A DNA stretch of 64,000 nt from Ferruginibacter paludis (lineage in GTDB: Bacteria; Bacteroidota; Bacteroidia; Chitinophagales; Chitinophagaceae): positions 62,001 to 126,000 of the forward strand of contig NZ_JAUFQJ010000011.1 in the NCBI RefSeq assembly GCF_030409685.1, given 5' to 3'. The notes beneath the pieces are model-generated. The model had not been told where the DNA came from and ran no database searches. It was given only the letters and a program-made list of their open reading frames with translations. Both the position numbers and the translations under genes were made by a program. This document shows positions 17,556-26,181 of this stretch, piece after piece (the stretch's first letter is position 1; the number at the start of each line of letters is the position of its first letter).

Positions 17556-17924
17556 ATGAAAAATGACAACCTCATTCTTGATAAATCATTTCAATTCAGT
17601 TTGCGGATTGTTAAGCTGTTTGTTCATTTGAAAGAGACCAAAGTTGAAAGAGATTTGTGTTTGCAATTATTAAGAAGCGGAACTTCGGTTGGGCCCAATG
17701 TTGAGGAATCAGTTGGCGGATCATCCATAAAGGACTTTGCACATAAATTGGAGATAGCATATAGGGAAGCAAGAGAAACAAGATATTGGTTAAGACTTAT
17801 GAAAGAAAGTGAATTACAGGAAAGTAAACTTGCAGAATCTTTTATTAGCGATTGCGAAGAAATAATTAAAATTCTAACAGCAATTTTAAATTCGACAAAA
17901 TATAAGCAAATGCCGGAAGGATAA
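17556..17924 (+). CDS. Four-helix-bundle protein (23S rRNA intervening-sequence type)
   Basis: A 122-residue all-helical protein of the TIGR02436 / 23S rRNA IVP family. Key family stretches are LDKSFQFSLRIVKL near the start, LLRSGTSVGPNVEES around residue 45-60, and KLEIAYREARETRYWLRL around 70-86. The biochemical role is unknown. The gene lies in a cassette bounded by inverted repeats inside the topoisomerase IV operon. Confidence 0.9.
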   Translation: MKNDNLILDKSFQFSLRIVKLFVHLKETKVERDLCLQLLRSGTSVGPNVEESVGGSSIKDFAHKLEIAYREARETRYWLRLMKESELQESKLAESFISDCEEIIKILTAILNSTKYKQMPEG

Positions 17925-17970
17925 TGAAAACTTTTTTAAAATTATACACTCCAAACAACAAAAGAGTTAT

Positions 17971-17998
17971 TAATTTTTAATTATTAATTCTTAATTAA
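17971..17998 (+). repeat. Right inverted repeat of four-helix-bundle cassette
   Basis: The reverse-complement partner of 17493-17520, with two mismatches over 28 nt. It ends 4 nt before the ATG of the DUF1835 gene. Confidence 0.8.
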
Positions 17999-18002
17999 AA
18001 TC

Positions 18003-18812
18003 ATGATTCATATTGTATTTAACGAAGCAGATATAAAAGTTATAAAAGAAGCCATCGCATTGGATGAAAGCCTGCAGGGAGAAGTAGTGCAGATAAAAGA
18101 TGATTATGCAGTTGGCCCACTGAATAATATCTATGTAGGCGAAGGTATTGAAGCACGTAAACAATGGTGGCGGGAAGTACTGGCTGGTGGCGATTATGAT
18201 GGCAAAGCTGACAGTGGTGACGTAGATGACTATAAAACCGTTGCCGAACTGGTTGGCACGATGAGGAGGAATGAAGAAGAAATCATCTGGATTTGGGCTG
18301 CACAAAACAAACACGATGTGAGTGGCTATTACTGGTTGCTGAAATACATGCAGGAGTTCCAGGGCCGGGTGTTTATTTTATACCTCAACAACTTGCCTTT
18401 CATCAATGAAAAGGGAAATATCTTTTACCCCAACTGGTTACACGAAATTCCGGCAAAGGAATTTTTGAAAGCGAAAAAACTTGCCCGGGAAATAACCCTG
18501 AGTGAGTTTGAAGTTGACCCGGACGAATGGACCAAACTATGCAACGAAAACAAAGGCATCCGCTTACTGGAAGGTGGTAAAAAGCTGGCCCAGGAAGACT
18601 ATGATTTTTATGATGCTGAGTTAAAAAAATTGATTACACCCGACTGGCAAAAGGCCTCTAAAATTATACATCAGTATGCAAGCAAAGCTAAACATACTAC
18701 CGGTGATGCTTATCTGTTGTGGCGTTTGAAAGTGCTGATCGGGCAGGATATATTTGATGTACAAGGCAAGGTGGGCAACATGAAAGAGTTTGAAATAAAA
18801 ACAAAAGGATAA
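18003..18812 (+). CDS. DUF1835/DUF3658 domain protein
   Basis: A 269-residue cytoplasmic protein. The N-terminus (MIHIVFNEADIKVIKEAI, then DDYAVGPLNNIY) is the DUF1835 pattern, and the C-terminal part (SKIIHQYASKAKHTTGDAYLLWRL) fits DUF3658. No biochemical function is known. It lies between the cassette and the VOC gene (3 nt gap), in the same direction as parE and parC, so it is probably part of the topoisomerase IV transcript. Confidence 0.8.
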   Translation: MIHIVFNEADIKVIKEAIALDESLQGEVVQIKDDYAVGPLNNIYVGEGIEARKQWWREVLAGGDYDGKADSGDVDDYKTVAELVGTMRRNEEEIIWIWAAQNKHDVSGYYWLLKYMQEFQGRVFILYLNNLPFINEKGNIFYPNWLHEIPAKEFLKAKKLAREITLSEFEVDPDEWTKLCNENKGIRLLEGGKKLAQEDYDFYDAELKKLITPDWQKASKIIHQYASKAKHTTGDAYLLWRLKVLIGQDIFDVQGKVGNMKEFEIKTKG

Positions 18813-18815
18813 CCG

Positions 18816-19202
18816 ATGAACATCAAAGCCATTCACCATATAGCCATTTTAACCGACGATTATGAGCGCAGCAAGACGTTCTATACCGAGGTGCTGGGTT
18901 TTAAAATATTGGCCGAAACATACCGGAAAGAAAGGAAATCATACAAGCTGGATTTAACCATCAACGGGCAATACCAAATTGAATTATTTTCTTTTCCGGA
19001 CTTTAAGGAACGGGCTTCTTTTCCGGAACAAAAAGGCTTGCGGCACCTGGCGTTCGCCGTGGAAAATATTGAGGCATCTGTGGATGAACTGGTAAGCAGA
19101 GGAGTAGATGTACAAGGTATAAGAGTGGATGAATTAACCAATAAAAAGTTTTGTTTTTTTTACGATCCCAACGGGCAGCCGCTGGAATTGTATGAAGTAT
19201 AA
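18816..19202 (+). CDS. VOC (glyoxalase/dioxygenase superfamily) protein
   Basis: A 128-residue single VOC module of the SMU1112c/GloA2 type. Metal-ligand candidates are His in IHHIAILTDD, His in GLRHLAFAV, and Glu in GQPLELYEV. The reaction is unknown; such proteins include glyoxalase-like and isomerase-like enzymes. It is 3 nt after the DUF1835 gene and 12 nt before parC, within the topoisomerase IV operon. Confidence 0.88.
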   Translation: MNIKAIHHIAILTDDYERSKTFYTEVLGFKILAETYRKERKSYKLDLTINGQYQIELFSFPDFKERASFPEQKGLRHLAFAVENIEASVDELVSRGVDVQGIRVDELTNKKFCFFYDPNGQPLELYEV

Positions 19203-19214
19203 GGGGAAATAACA

Positions 19215-21731
19215 ATGGCAACAAGTAAAAATAAAGAAGACTACATACACACAGACAGTGGTATTGGCGGGCAGTACAAAACATGGTTTTTAAACTACGC
19301 CAGTTATGTAATATTGGAAAGAGCGGTACCCGCCATTGAAGATGGCTTAAAACCGGTACAGCGCCGCATCCTGCACGCCATGAAGGAAATGGATGACGGT
19401 CGTTTCAATAAGGTGGCCAATATCATCGGGCAGTCGATGCAATACCATCCGCATGGAGACATGAGTATTGGTGATGCACTGGTAAACCTGGGTCAAAAAG
19501 ACCTGCTGATTGAAACCCAGGGAAACTGGGGCGATGTACGTACCGGCGATGATGCGGCGGCGCCAAGGTACATTGAGGCAAGGCTCAGCAAATTTGCGCT
19601 GGAAGTAGCGTTCAATAATAAAACCACCGACTGGGCGCTGAGTTATGATGGCAGAAAAAATGAGCCGGTAACCTTGCCGATGAAATTTCCCCTGCTGCTG
19701 GCACAGGGTGCCGAAGGTATCGCGGTGGGGCTGGCAACTAAAATTTTACCTCACAATTTTTGTGAACTCATAGATGCTTCCATCAAATATTTAAAAGGCA
19801 AAAAGTTTGAGCTGTTACCGGACTTTTTAACCGGCGGCACCATGGATGCCAGCAACTATAACGATGGTAAACGCGGCGGTAAAATCAGGGTAAGGGCCAT
19901 CATTGAAGAGCTGGATAAAAAAACACTGGTGATCAGGAGTGTGCCTTATGGCGTTACTACTACCCAGCTGATGGAGAGTATTGTAAAAGCCACAGACCAG
20001 GGAAAAATAAAAATCAAAAAAGTAAATGATCATACGGCTGCTGAAGTTGAAATCATCATTGAACTGGCACCGGGGATTTCGCCTGATATTACCATTGATG
20101 CCTTGTATGCGTTTACAGATTGTGAAGTCAGTATTTCACCCAATGCCTGTGTAATCGTAAAAGACCGTCCGCAGTTTTTAGGCGTGCCGGAATTATTACG
20201 GGTGTCGGCCGATAACACAAAAGACCTGCTGAAAAGAGAGCTTGAAATCAAGCTCAACGAACTGCAGGAAAAATGGCATTACACTTCGCTTGAAAAAATA
20301 TTTTTTGAGGAAAAAATATACAAAGAGTTAGAGAAGAAACACGAGACCTGGGAAAAGGTGCTTACGGCAATTGACAAAGCCTTTGAACCATTCAAAAAAT
20401 TGCTGCGCCGGCCAATTACACGGGAAGATATCGTTAAACTAACGGAGAAGCCTGTACGCCGCATTTACAAACTGGATATTGATGAACTGAATGAGCAGAT
20501 AAAAGGATTGGAAGGCGATATCAAACAGGTTAAATACGACCTGGAACACCTGACGGAATTTGCCGTAGCCTACTATGAAAACCTGTTAAAAAAATATGGT
20601 AAAGGCCGCGAGCGTAAAACAGAGATCAAGCAGTTTGATACCATACAGGCCAAGAGCGTAGCCATTGCCAATATTAAGCTTTACGTAAATTATGCGGATG
20701 GTTTTATAGGCACAGGACTTAAAAAAGATGAATTTGTTGCGGAGGTTTCCGACCTGGATGACATCATTGCTTTTACAAAAAGCGGTATCATGAAAGTAGT
20801 GAGGGTATCCGATAAAATATTTATTGGTAAAGACATTATCCATGTTGCAGTCTTCCAAAAAAATGATGAACGTACCACTTATAACCTGGTGTATGTGGAC
20901 GGAAAAACGGGTGTTACTTACGCCAAGCGTTTTAATGTAACAGGGATCACAAGAGATAAGGAATACGATCTTACCAAAGGGGCAGAAAAAAGCCGGGTGC
21001 ATTATTTTTCAGCGAATCCAAACGGCGAGGCGGAAGTGGTAAAGATTGTGTTAAGTCCCAATTGCACTGCCAAGAAAAAAGAACTGGAATTTTATTTTGA
21101 AGAACTTGAAATAAAAGGCCGTAGCAGCATCGGCAACCAGGTAACAAAATATCCTATAAAGTCAGTTAAGTTTAAGGAAGCCGGCAAGTCAACGCTGGAT
21201 GCTAAAAAGCTTTGGTTTGATAATAAGTTCGGTCGTTTGAATACTGAAGAAAAAGGGGAGTACCTTGGCAAGTTTGATGCAGAAGACAGAATTCTCGTTA
21301 TTTACAACGATGGCAATTACGAGATCACAGACCAGGAGTTAACGCAACGTTTTGACCCCGAAAAGATATTACTTATAGAGAAGTTTAAAGCGGACAAAAT
21401 TGTTACGGCTGTGTACCTGGACAATGAAAAATTGCAGTATAATATCAAGCGTTTTAAAATTGAAACGACCACATTAAAAAGTAAGTTCTTCTTCATCAAG
21501 GAAGGCAAAGACAACCGCCTGGAAATGGTAACGACAGACGATGAACCGTTGCTGATTGTAAGAACCGGCCGTGGGCAACTGGTACGCAGCGCCAAATTCA
21601 AAGTAAAGAATATGGTGGAAGTAATGGGCTGGAAAGCGGTCGGAGCCAAGCTTACAGAATATTCTAAAAGCGTGGAAATGGAGTGGGAGAAAAAGATCGA
21701 TGATGAAAATGCGCAGCCGGAGCTGTTTTAA
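19215..21731 (+). CDS. parC: DNA topoisomerase IV subunit A
   Basis: An 838-residue type IIA topoisomerase cleavage subunit. The winged-helix motif YHPHGDMSIGDALV and the catalytic tyrosine in APRYIEARLSKFA are visible. I see no GyrA-box (QRRGGRG) in the C-terminal pinwheel region, unlike the gyrA gene at 42.4 kb, which supports ParC. The position corresponding to the quinolone-contact serine (E. coli ParC Ser80) is methionine. Last gene of the parE operon. Confidence 0.92.
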   Translation: MATSKNKEDYIHTDSGIGGQYKTWFLNYASYVILERAVPAIEDGLKPVQRRILHAMKEMDDGRFNKVANIIGQSMQYHPHGDMSIGDALVNLGQKDLLIETQGNWGDVRTGDDAAAPRYIEARLSKFALEVAFNNKTTDWALSYDGRKNEPVTLPMKFPLLLAQGAEGIAVGLATKILPHNFCELIDASIKYLKGKKFELLPDFLTGGTMDASNYNDGKRGGKIRVRAIIEELDKKTLVIRSVPYGVTTTQLMESIVKATDQGKIKIKKVNDHTAAEVEIIIELAPGISPDITIDALYAFTDCEVSISPNACVIVKDRPQFLGVPELLRVSADNTKDLLKRELEIKLNELQEKWHYTSLEKIFFEEKIYKELEKKHETWEKVLTAIDKAFEPFKKLLRRPITREDIVKLTEKPVRRIYKLDIDELNEQIKGLEGDIKQVKYDLEHLTEFAVAYYENLLKKYGKGRERKTEIKQFDTIQAKSVAIANIKLYVNYADGFIGTGLKKDEFVAEVSDLDDIIAFTKSGIMKVVRVSDKIFIGKDIIHVAVFQKNDERTTYNLVYVDGKTGVTYAKRFNVTGITRDKEYDLTKGAEKSRVHYFSANPNGEAEVVKIVLSPNCTAKKKELEFYFEELEIKGRSSIGNQVTKYPIKSVKFKEAGKSTLDAKKLWFDNKFGRLNTEEKGEYLGKFDAEDRILVIYNDGNYEITDQELTQRFDPEKILLIEKFKADKIVTAVYLDNEKLQYNIKRFKIETTTLKSKFFFIKEGKDNRLEMVTTDDEPLLIVRTGRGQLVRSAKFKVKNMVEVMGWKAVGAKLTEYSKSVEMEWEKKIDDENAQPELF

Positions 21732-22263
21732 TTTTTGTCCGGGCTGAAGATACTTTGTGGTACATTGTTGCGTCGCCCTCTTGTACTTTTGCAGCTTTGG
21801 GCAAAACTTTCAAATCCGGAGCTGCAAATTTAAATCCCTGGCATATGTAAAACCAGCAGCATTTATATAACAAAAATTAGAAGAAAATAGCTAAGCTGCC
21901 TGTGTTGATTTGCGGTAGTTCGAAGGAAATGTGCTGATAAAAGCAGCGAATTATTATTGCAGCAAGGGGCGGCAATAAAATATAACCTTAAACAGCCATA
22001 TACCTACCCGTCTGATTATTTGAAGCATTCGGGGAAAAAATACCTTGTATGCTGTTTAAACCGGCTCAGTGGCTGAATGGCTACCTGGTCAAACCCATGA
22101 CTGGATTTACCGTCTCCATATTTACATATGACATATTTTACTTTCGGAACAAAAATATTTAACTCCTTTACACGTTATAATCCTTTACTGGTACAAAACG
22201 ATTCAATCCACCTGTATTTCTGGCAAAGTAATTGCCTGCACTATTGAAAACAAAACCTCTGAT
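21732..22263. other. Intergenic region with orphan promoter element and dyad
   Basis: This 532-bp stretch carries an exact TACTTTTG element (21784-21791) that overlaps a 9-bp dyad TTTGCAGCT / AGCTGCAAA (21788-21796, 21820-21828), with no open frame behind it. It could produce a small RNA. Otherwise I see nothing. Confidence 0.4.
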
Positions 22264-22641
22264 ATGAATAACCACGCAACACAATGCAAAAAAGCCGCAA
22301 TGGCTGCAATTTTTTCGTTTTTATTATTTGGGGCAATTAATGTAGCAGCACAAAAAAGTGTCTACGACGTAATTCCCGGATCCGGACCAAAGAAATCTAA
22401 ACCCACCAACAACACAGCAAGTCTTCCCAATATTATACGGGGCGAAGACCGAAGGAATGACGAAAGAAGAGACGACGACAGGGTATACACAAGAAGAAGC
22501 CGGCGAACAAATTTACCACCCGGCCAGGCGAAGAAAATTTATGGCGGTTCTGCAACCGACTATGCTCCGGGACAAGTTAAGAAAAGAGAACATGACCATG
22601 GTAACAGGGGTGGCAAAAAAGGACCTCATGGCAAGCACTAA
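22264..22641 (+). CDS. Small secreted basic protein
   Basis: A 125-residue protein with a signal peptide ending near NVAAQ. The mature part is rich in Arg, Lys, Asp and Gly, contains NLPPGQAKKIYGG and YAPGQVKKREHDH, and ends in a His/Gly/Lys tail. The LPPGQ/APGQ-x-KK motif occurs twice and recurs in Bacteroidota secreted proteins of unknown role. A strong terminator follows 60 nt downstream, which supports a real monocistronic gene. Confidence 0.7.
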   Translation: MNNHATQCKKAAMAAIFSFLLFGAINVAAQKSVYDVIPGSGPKKSKPTNNTASLPNIIRGEDRRNDERRDDDRVYTRRSRRTNLPPGQAKKIYGGSATDYAPGQVKKREHDHGNRGGKKGPHGKH

Positions 22642-22701
22642 ACGTTATTTTAAGAAATGATTAGTGCCCCTATCAATTAATACTTTTATCCATTTAGGAA
22701 C

Positions 22702-22735
22702 AAAAAATCCCGTGAAACCATTCACGGGATTTTTT
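22702..22735. terminator. Bidirectional rho-independent terminator
   Basis: A 15-bp perfect stem (22702-22716 with 22721-22735, core TCCCGTGAA) with a 4-nt loop ACCA, A-rich on the left and T-rich on the right. It separates the secreted protein gene from the converging beta-barrel gene. Confidence 0.92.
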
Positions 22736-22753
22736 GTTAAATTATTTTATTAC

Positions 22754-23245
22754 CTAGTTAAAAAAATAGCCTAAACGGAGATTGATTAAACCTACCGTTC
22801 CATCTTTACTGTATCCATCATAAGATGCACCCAATTCAAGCTTTGTGTCAATTTTATATCCGATGCCAAACGAGTAAGCCGTGGTTGTAACGCTTGATCC
22901 ACTGTTGGAGATGAAGCCGGCGCCTATCTTGCCAGCGACAAAAAAGTTGTCAGAAGGATAAAAACGAAGCCCGGCTCTGATAGGGATTAAATTAGTAGTT
23001 GTTGCGCCATTTTTGCCAAACAAGGCAGTGTATCCAACGTCGCCTGTGATGGCGGCTTGCGGTGAAAGGCTGTAATGAGCCAGCAGATCTAAACCAAGTC
23101 CCAATGAGGTTCCACCCAGGTTGTGTGCTGGAATACCTACGTTGATTCCACCCTGGAATTTAAGATCAGATTTTTGTGCTTTAGTTGTGGTGATTGTGAT
23201 CATGCAGACTGCTGCGAAGAAAAGTTTTTTCATGTTTGTTTTCAA
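22754..23245 (-). CDS. Outer-membrane beta-barrel protein
   Basis: A 163-residue exported protein (159 if the ATG at 23233 is used), signal peptide ending at TTTKAQ. The mature part shows alternating hydrophobic strands (LKFQGGINVGIPA, GLGLDLLAHYSL, RAGLRFYPSDNFFVAGKIGAG cited in part) and ends with a phenylalanine-containing strand (LINLRLGYFFN) typical of outer-membrane barrels. It resembles OmpA-barrel/PorT-like small barrels. Specific role unknown. Confidence 0.82.
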   Translation of the reverse strand: MKTNMKKLFFAAVCMITITTTKAQKSDLKFQGGINVGIPAHNLGGTSLGLGLDLLAHYSLSPQAAITGDVGYTALFGKNGATTTNLIPIRAGLRFYPSDNFFVAGKIGAGFISNSGSSVTTTAYSFGIGYKIDTKLELGASYDGYSKDGTVGLINLRLGYFFN

Positions 23246-23786
23246 GTTGGTTTAAGAAATTAGATTTTAATCTGAAAAGCAATATTAAGCAAAAAACAAT
23301 AATCCCGGTTATATTACCATTTCTTTTCGACCACTGGATTGTACTATCAATAAGTGTATTGATTGTATGCTGTTGTATATGGGATATGCAGGTCTAAAAT
23401 TGTACGGCTATAAGCCTTCCTTTCTGATGTTTGAAACTCTATTTACTATTGCCATCTCTTTCATTCCATAACCATAACGCCGATAGTATTAAAGGTGACA
23501 GTGCCGGTAGATAATTTAAAAAAAGGAAGCATATTGTTAAAGTCGGGTAATCGTGATTTTTACATAAAAGCTTATCTTCAATTTTTAGCAAGTCTCCGCC
23601 ATTAATAAAATCGATTGCACATTTTCAGGAGGTTTATATCCTTCACCCTTCGATAAACACTGGCTAAATAAATGCTTCAACTTATAGTTTGGGTGCTGTT
23701 GATGCGGTTAACAGAAGCAATATTACACTGAGTTTTGCGATGCCTTTCAAGTCTTTGATCTAAACCAGCCTAAATACAAAATTGTA
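23246..23786. other. Intergenic region, nothing recognised
   Basis: This 541-bp AT-rich region lies between the divergent beta-barrel and ribokinase genes. I find no open frame with coding character, no strong hairpin and no exact TAnnTTTG element near the ribokinase start. Confidence 0.45.
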
Positions 23787-24683
23787 ATGAAAAAAATAAT
23801 TGTCATAGGAAGCGCCAATACTGATATGGTTGTAAAATGTGCCACATTACCATTTCCCGGCGAAACAGTTTTAGGCGGCACCTTCTTTATGAACGCGGGA
23901 GGAAAAGGTGCCAACCAGGCAGTGGCAGCGGCCCGGTTGGGAGGAGAGGTTACCTTTGTTGCAAAAGTTGGTAACGATATTTTCGGCAGGCAAACTGTTG
24001 CGGACCTGCAGAAAGAAAATATTGATACAAAATTTGTCTTTACAGATGAACAGTCCCCATCAGGCGTTGCGTTGATTATTGTAAACCACGAAGGAGAGAA
24101 TTGTATTGCAGTTGCACCCGGTGCCAATGCCTGCCTGCAGCCTGCAGATATTGAAAAAGTTTCGCTGCATGAGGCCGGAATTATACTGATGCAACTGGAA
24201 ATACCTGTGACTACAATTTCTGCCGTTGTAAATAAAGCGAGGTTAAACAGACAAAGAATAATATTGAATCCTGCACCTGCAATGTTGTTGCCGGATGAAT
24301 TAATATCAGGCCTGTTTTTAATTACACCCAATGAAACGGAGGTGGCATTTTTAACCGGCATAACAGTAACAGATACCATTTCTGCGTCAAAAGCTGCAGG
24401 TATTTTGTTGGACAAAGATGTGCAAAACGTAATCATAACACTGGGCCGTCAAGGCGCTTATTTTAAAAACAAGGAAGAGGCATTTACGATACCAGCACCA
24501 ACAGTAAATGCGATTGATACTACTGCTGCAGGCGATACATTCAGCGGCGCTGTAACGGTGGCGCTCACAGAAAATATGAACTGGCAAAAAGTTGTACAAT
24601 TTGCCGTAAATGCTGCGGCCGTTTCTGTAACGCGGCTGGGTGCACAGGCATCTGTGCCATATAGAAGCGAACTTGGCTTGTAA
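23787..24683 (+). CDS. rbsK: Ribokinase
   Basis: A 298-residue PfkB-family kinase that phosphorylates ribose to ribose-5-phosphate. The N-terminal signature GSANTDMVVKC and GGKGANQAVAAARLG, and the C-terminal signature DTTAAGDTFSGAV with the catalytic aspartate and anion hole, are present. Length is normal. The sugar permease gene follows within 26 nt, so the pair forms a sugar uptake and phosphorylation operon. Ribose is the family's usual substrate but other nucleoside sugars are possible. Confidence 0.93.
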   Translation: MKKIIVIGSANTDMVVKCATLPFPGETVLGGTFFMNAGGKGANQAVAAARLGGEVTFVAKVGNDIFGRQTVADLQKENIDTKFVFTDEQSPSGVALIIVNHEGENCIAVAPGANACLQPADIEKVSLHEAGIILMQLEIPVTTISAVVNKARLNRQRIILNPAPAMLLPDELISGLFLITPNETEVAFLTGITVTDTISASKAAGILLDKDVQNVIITLGRQGAYFKNKEEAFTIPAPTVNAIDTTAAGDTFSGAVTVALTENMNWQKVVQFAVNAAAVSVTRLGAQASVPYRSELGL

Positions 24684-24708
24684 TGAATTAATAAATAAAA
24701 ACAATAGT

Positions 24709-25707
24709 ATGTTTATTGTAGAAAATTACGGCTTAGCGATATTCCTCTGCGTTATTACCATGCTCTGCTGGGGTTCGTGGGCCAATACAACAAAACTCAC
24801 CAGCGCCAGCTGGAGGTTCGAACTATTTTACTGGGATTATGGTTTTGGGATTTTGCTTACCACCCTGGTGCTTGCTTTTACATTAGGCAGCAGTGGCAGC
24901 CACGGAAGAGCTTTTATGGAGGATTTGAAACAGGCCCAACCGGCCAGTTTATTTGCTGCATTTGCAGGCGGAGTTATCTTTAACCTTGCCAATATTTTAC
25001 TGGTAGCGGCTATCGGCATTGCTGGCATGTCGGTTGCCTTTCCTGTAGGCATCGGTATTGCGTTGGTACTGGGGGTAATTGTAAATTATATTGCCGTGCC
25101 GCAAGGTAACCCTCTATTAATCTTTAGCGGCGTAGCCCTAATATCGTTAGCCATTATTTTAAATGCACGCGCCTACCAAAAATTAAAAGCAGGTGCTGCC
25201 ATAAAACTGTCAGAAAAAGGCCTTCTGCTTTCAGTAATAAGTGGTTGCCTGATGGGCCTGTTTTATAAATATGTGGCCAGTTCTATGGTAACTAATTTTA
25301 CTGATCCGGAACCCGGAAAGTTAACGCCGTACACTGCATTGGTAATTTTTTCAACTGGTATTGTTATAAGCAGTTTTTTATTCAACACTTTACAAATGAA
25401 AAAGCCTTTTACCGGGGAACCCGTGTCGTTTGCCGGTTATTTTAAAGGTTTAGGTAAAGATCATTTGGTAGGTATCGCTGGCGGCGCAATCTGGAGCATT
25501 GGCATGAGCCTTAGTATCATTGCATCAGGTAAAGCCGGGCCAGCCGTATCGTATGGGTTAGGACAGGGAGCTACCGTAATTGCTGCGCTTTGGGGTATAT
25601 ACGTTTGGAAGGAATTTGACAAAGCGCCTGCCGGTACAAAAAAATTGTTAAACGTAATGTTACTTTTATACATCGCCGGACTAACGATGATAATATTTTC
25701 CAAATAA
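24709..25707 (+). CDS. GRP-family sugar transporter
   Basis: A 332-residue membrane protein with about ten hydrophobic helices of the glucose/ribose porter family (GlcU/RbsU/RhaT-related DMT superfamily). Typical stretches are MLCWGSWANTTKL near the start and FPVGIGIALVLGVIVNY. It imports a sugar, probably with protons, and lies behind ribokinase, which suggests ribose. ATG 24709 is chosen because the upstream in-frame extension overlaps the end of rbsK. Confidence 0.88.
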   Translation: MFIVENYGLAIFLCVITMLCWGSWANTTKLTSASWRFELFYWDYGFGILLTTLVLAFTLGSSGSHGRAFMEDLKQAQPASLFAAFAGGVIFNLANILLVAAIGIAGMSVAFPVGIGIALVLGVIVNYIAVPQGNPLLIFSGVALISLAIILNARAYQKLKAGAAIKLSEKGLLLSVISGCLMGLFYKYVASSMVTNFTDPEPGKLTPYTALVIFSTGIVISSFLFNTLQMKKPFTGEPVSFAGYFKGLGKDHLVGIAGGAIWSIGMSLSIIASGKAGPAVSYGLGQGATVIAALWGIYVWKEFDKAPAGTKKLLNVMLLLYIAGLTMIIFSK

Positions 25708-25744
25708 GCAGATGGCCAATTGCCATAGTTTTTTTAAAAATCCA

Positions 25745-25768
25745 GCTTGCATAACCTTATACGCAAGC
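25745..25768 (-). terminator. Weak terminator for the 41-residue ORF
   Basis: Read leftward, GCTTGC pairs with GCAAGC over a 12-nt loop, followed by TGGATTTTT. The stem is only 6 bp. Confidence 0.4.
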
Positions 25769-25804
25769 AATTTAATTGCCTGTTCTTTTCCCATATTATG
25801 TCTG

Positions 25805-25930
25805 CTAATGTACTAGAAAAATGTAGGCTACCAGGTAAGCCGCGGAAAGGGTAGTAATCAACATACCGTATGCTTTAATTCCTAACTCTTTTTTTGAACT
25901 GCTGTAAATTTTTTCGTAGATCTTTTTCAT
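25805..25930 (-). CDS. Putative 41-residue single-span membrane protein
   Basis: The frame starts MKKIYEKIYSSSKKELGIKA and continues with a hydrophobic helix (MLITTLSAAYLVAYIFLV), ending with TAG at 25805. A charged, lysine-rich N-terminus ahead of one helix predicts an inner-membrane protein with its N-terminus in the cytoplasm. A weak hairpin with a T run lies 37 nt downstream. Too short for normal gene calling; no family recognised. Could be chance, but the residue pattern is protein-like. Confidence 0.5.
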   Translation of the reverse strand: MKKIYEKIYSSSKKELGIKAYGMLITTLSAAYLVAYIFLVH

Positions 25931-26181
25931 GATAAAATGTTTTAATTATTGAGGAATGTTGTTTGCCTTTACTGAAATTTTACAACCATTTGTTTTGTCT
26001 TTTGTAGTAGTAAATTTTCATAATTATGCGTTGTTTGTATTAAAGACAGGAAAATAGTCTGCAGGTTTACAGGGCACATTTTAATGCAGCCGATTTTTTG
26101 TTTTTTTTAGCATTTGGTATTTTCGGGTGAAAAGTCATCACGCAATTAAGTTGCGTTAGTTTTACATCCTCAATAATATAT

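Larger units (their letters stand above)
17493..17998 (+). mobile_element. Putative four-helix-bundle (IVP) cassette bounded by inverted repeats
   Basis: A 506-bp unit consisting of a single gene between imperfect 28-nt inverted repeats. It sits exactly between the parE stop (17488) and the next start codon (18003). The neighbouring genes in the operon are otherwise tightly packed (3 and 12 nt gaps). Four-helix-bundle proteins are related to the product encoded by 23S rRNA intervening sequences. Mobility is inferred from layout; no target-site duplication is clear. Confidence 0.55.
25708..26181. other. Intergenic region containing a small minus-strand membrane ORF
   Basis: This 474-bp region holds a weak hairpin with a T run at 25712-25735 behind the transporter, a second hairpin (25745-25768) and the 41-codon reading frame at 25805-25930. 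The rest is AT-rich leader of the ABC exporter. Confidence 0.5.

Noticed and set aside
24800..24830. GGTTCGAACTA, which resembles a tRNA T-arm
   Set aside because: It lies inside the sugar transporter coding sequence and no acceptor stem or anticodon arm can be built around it.
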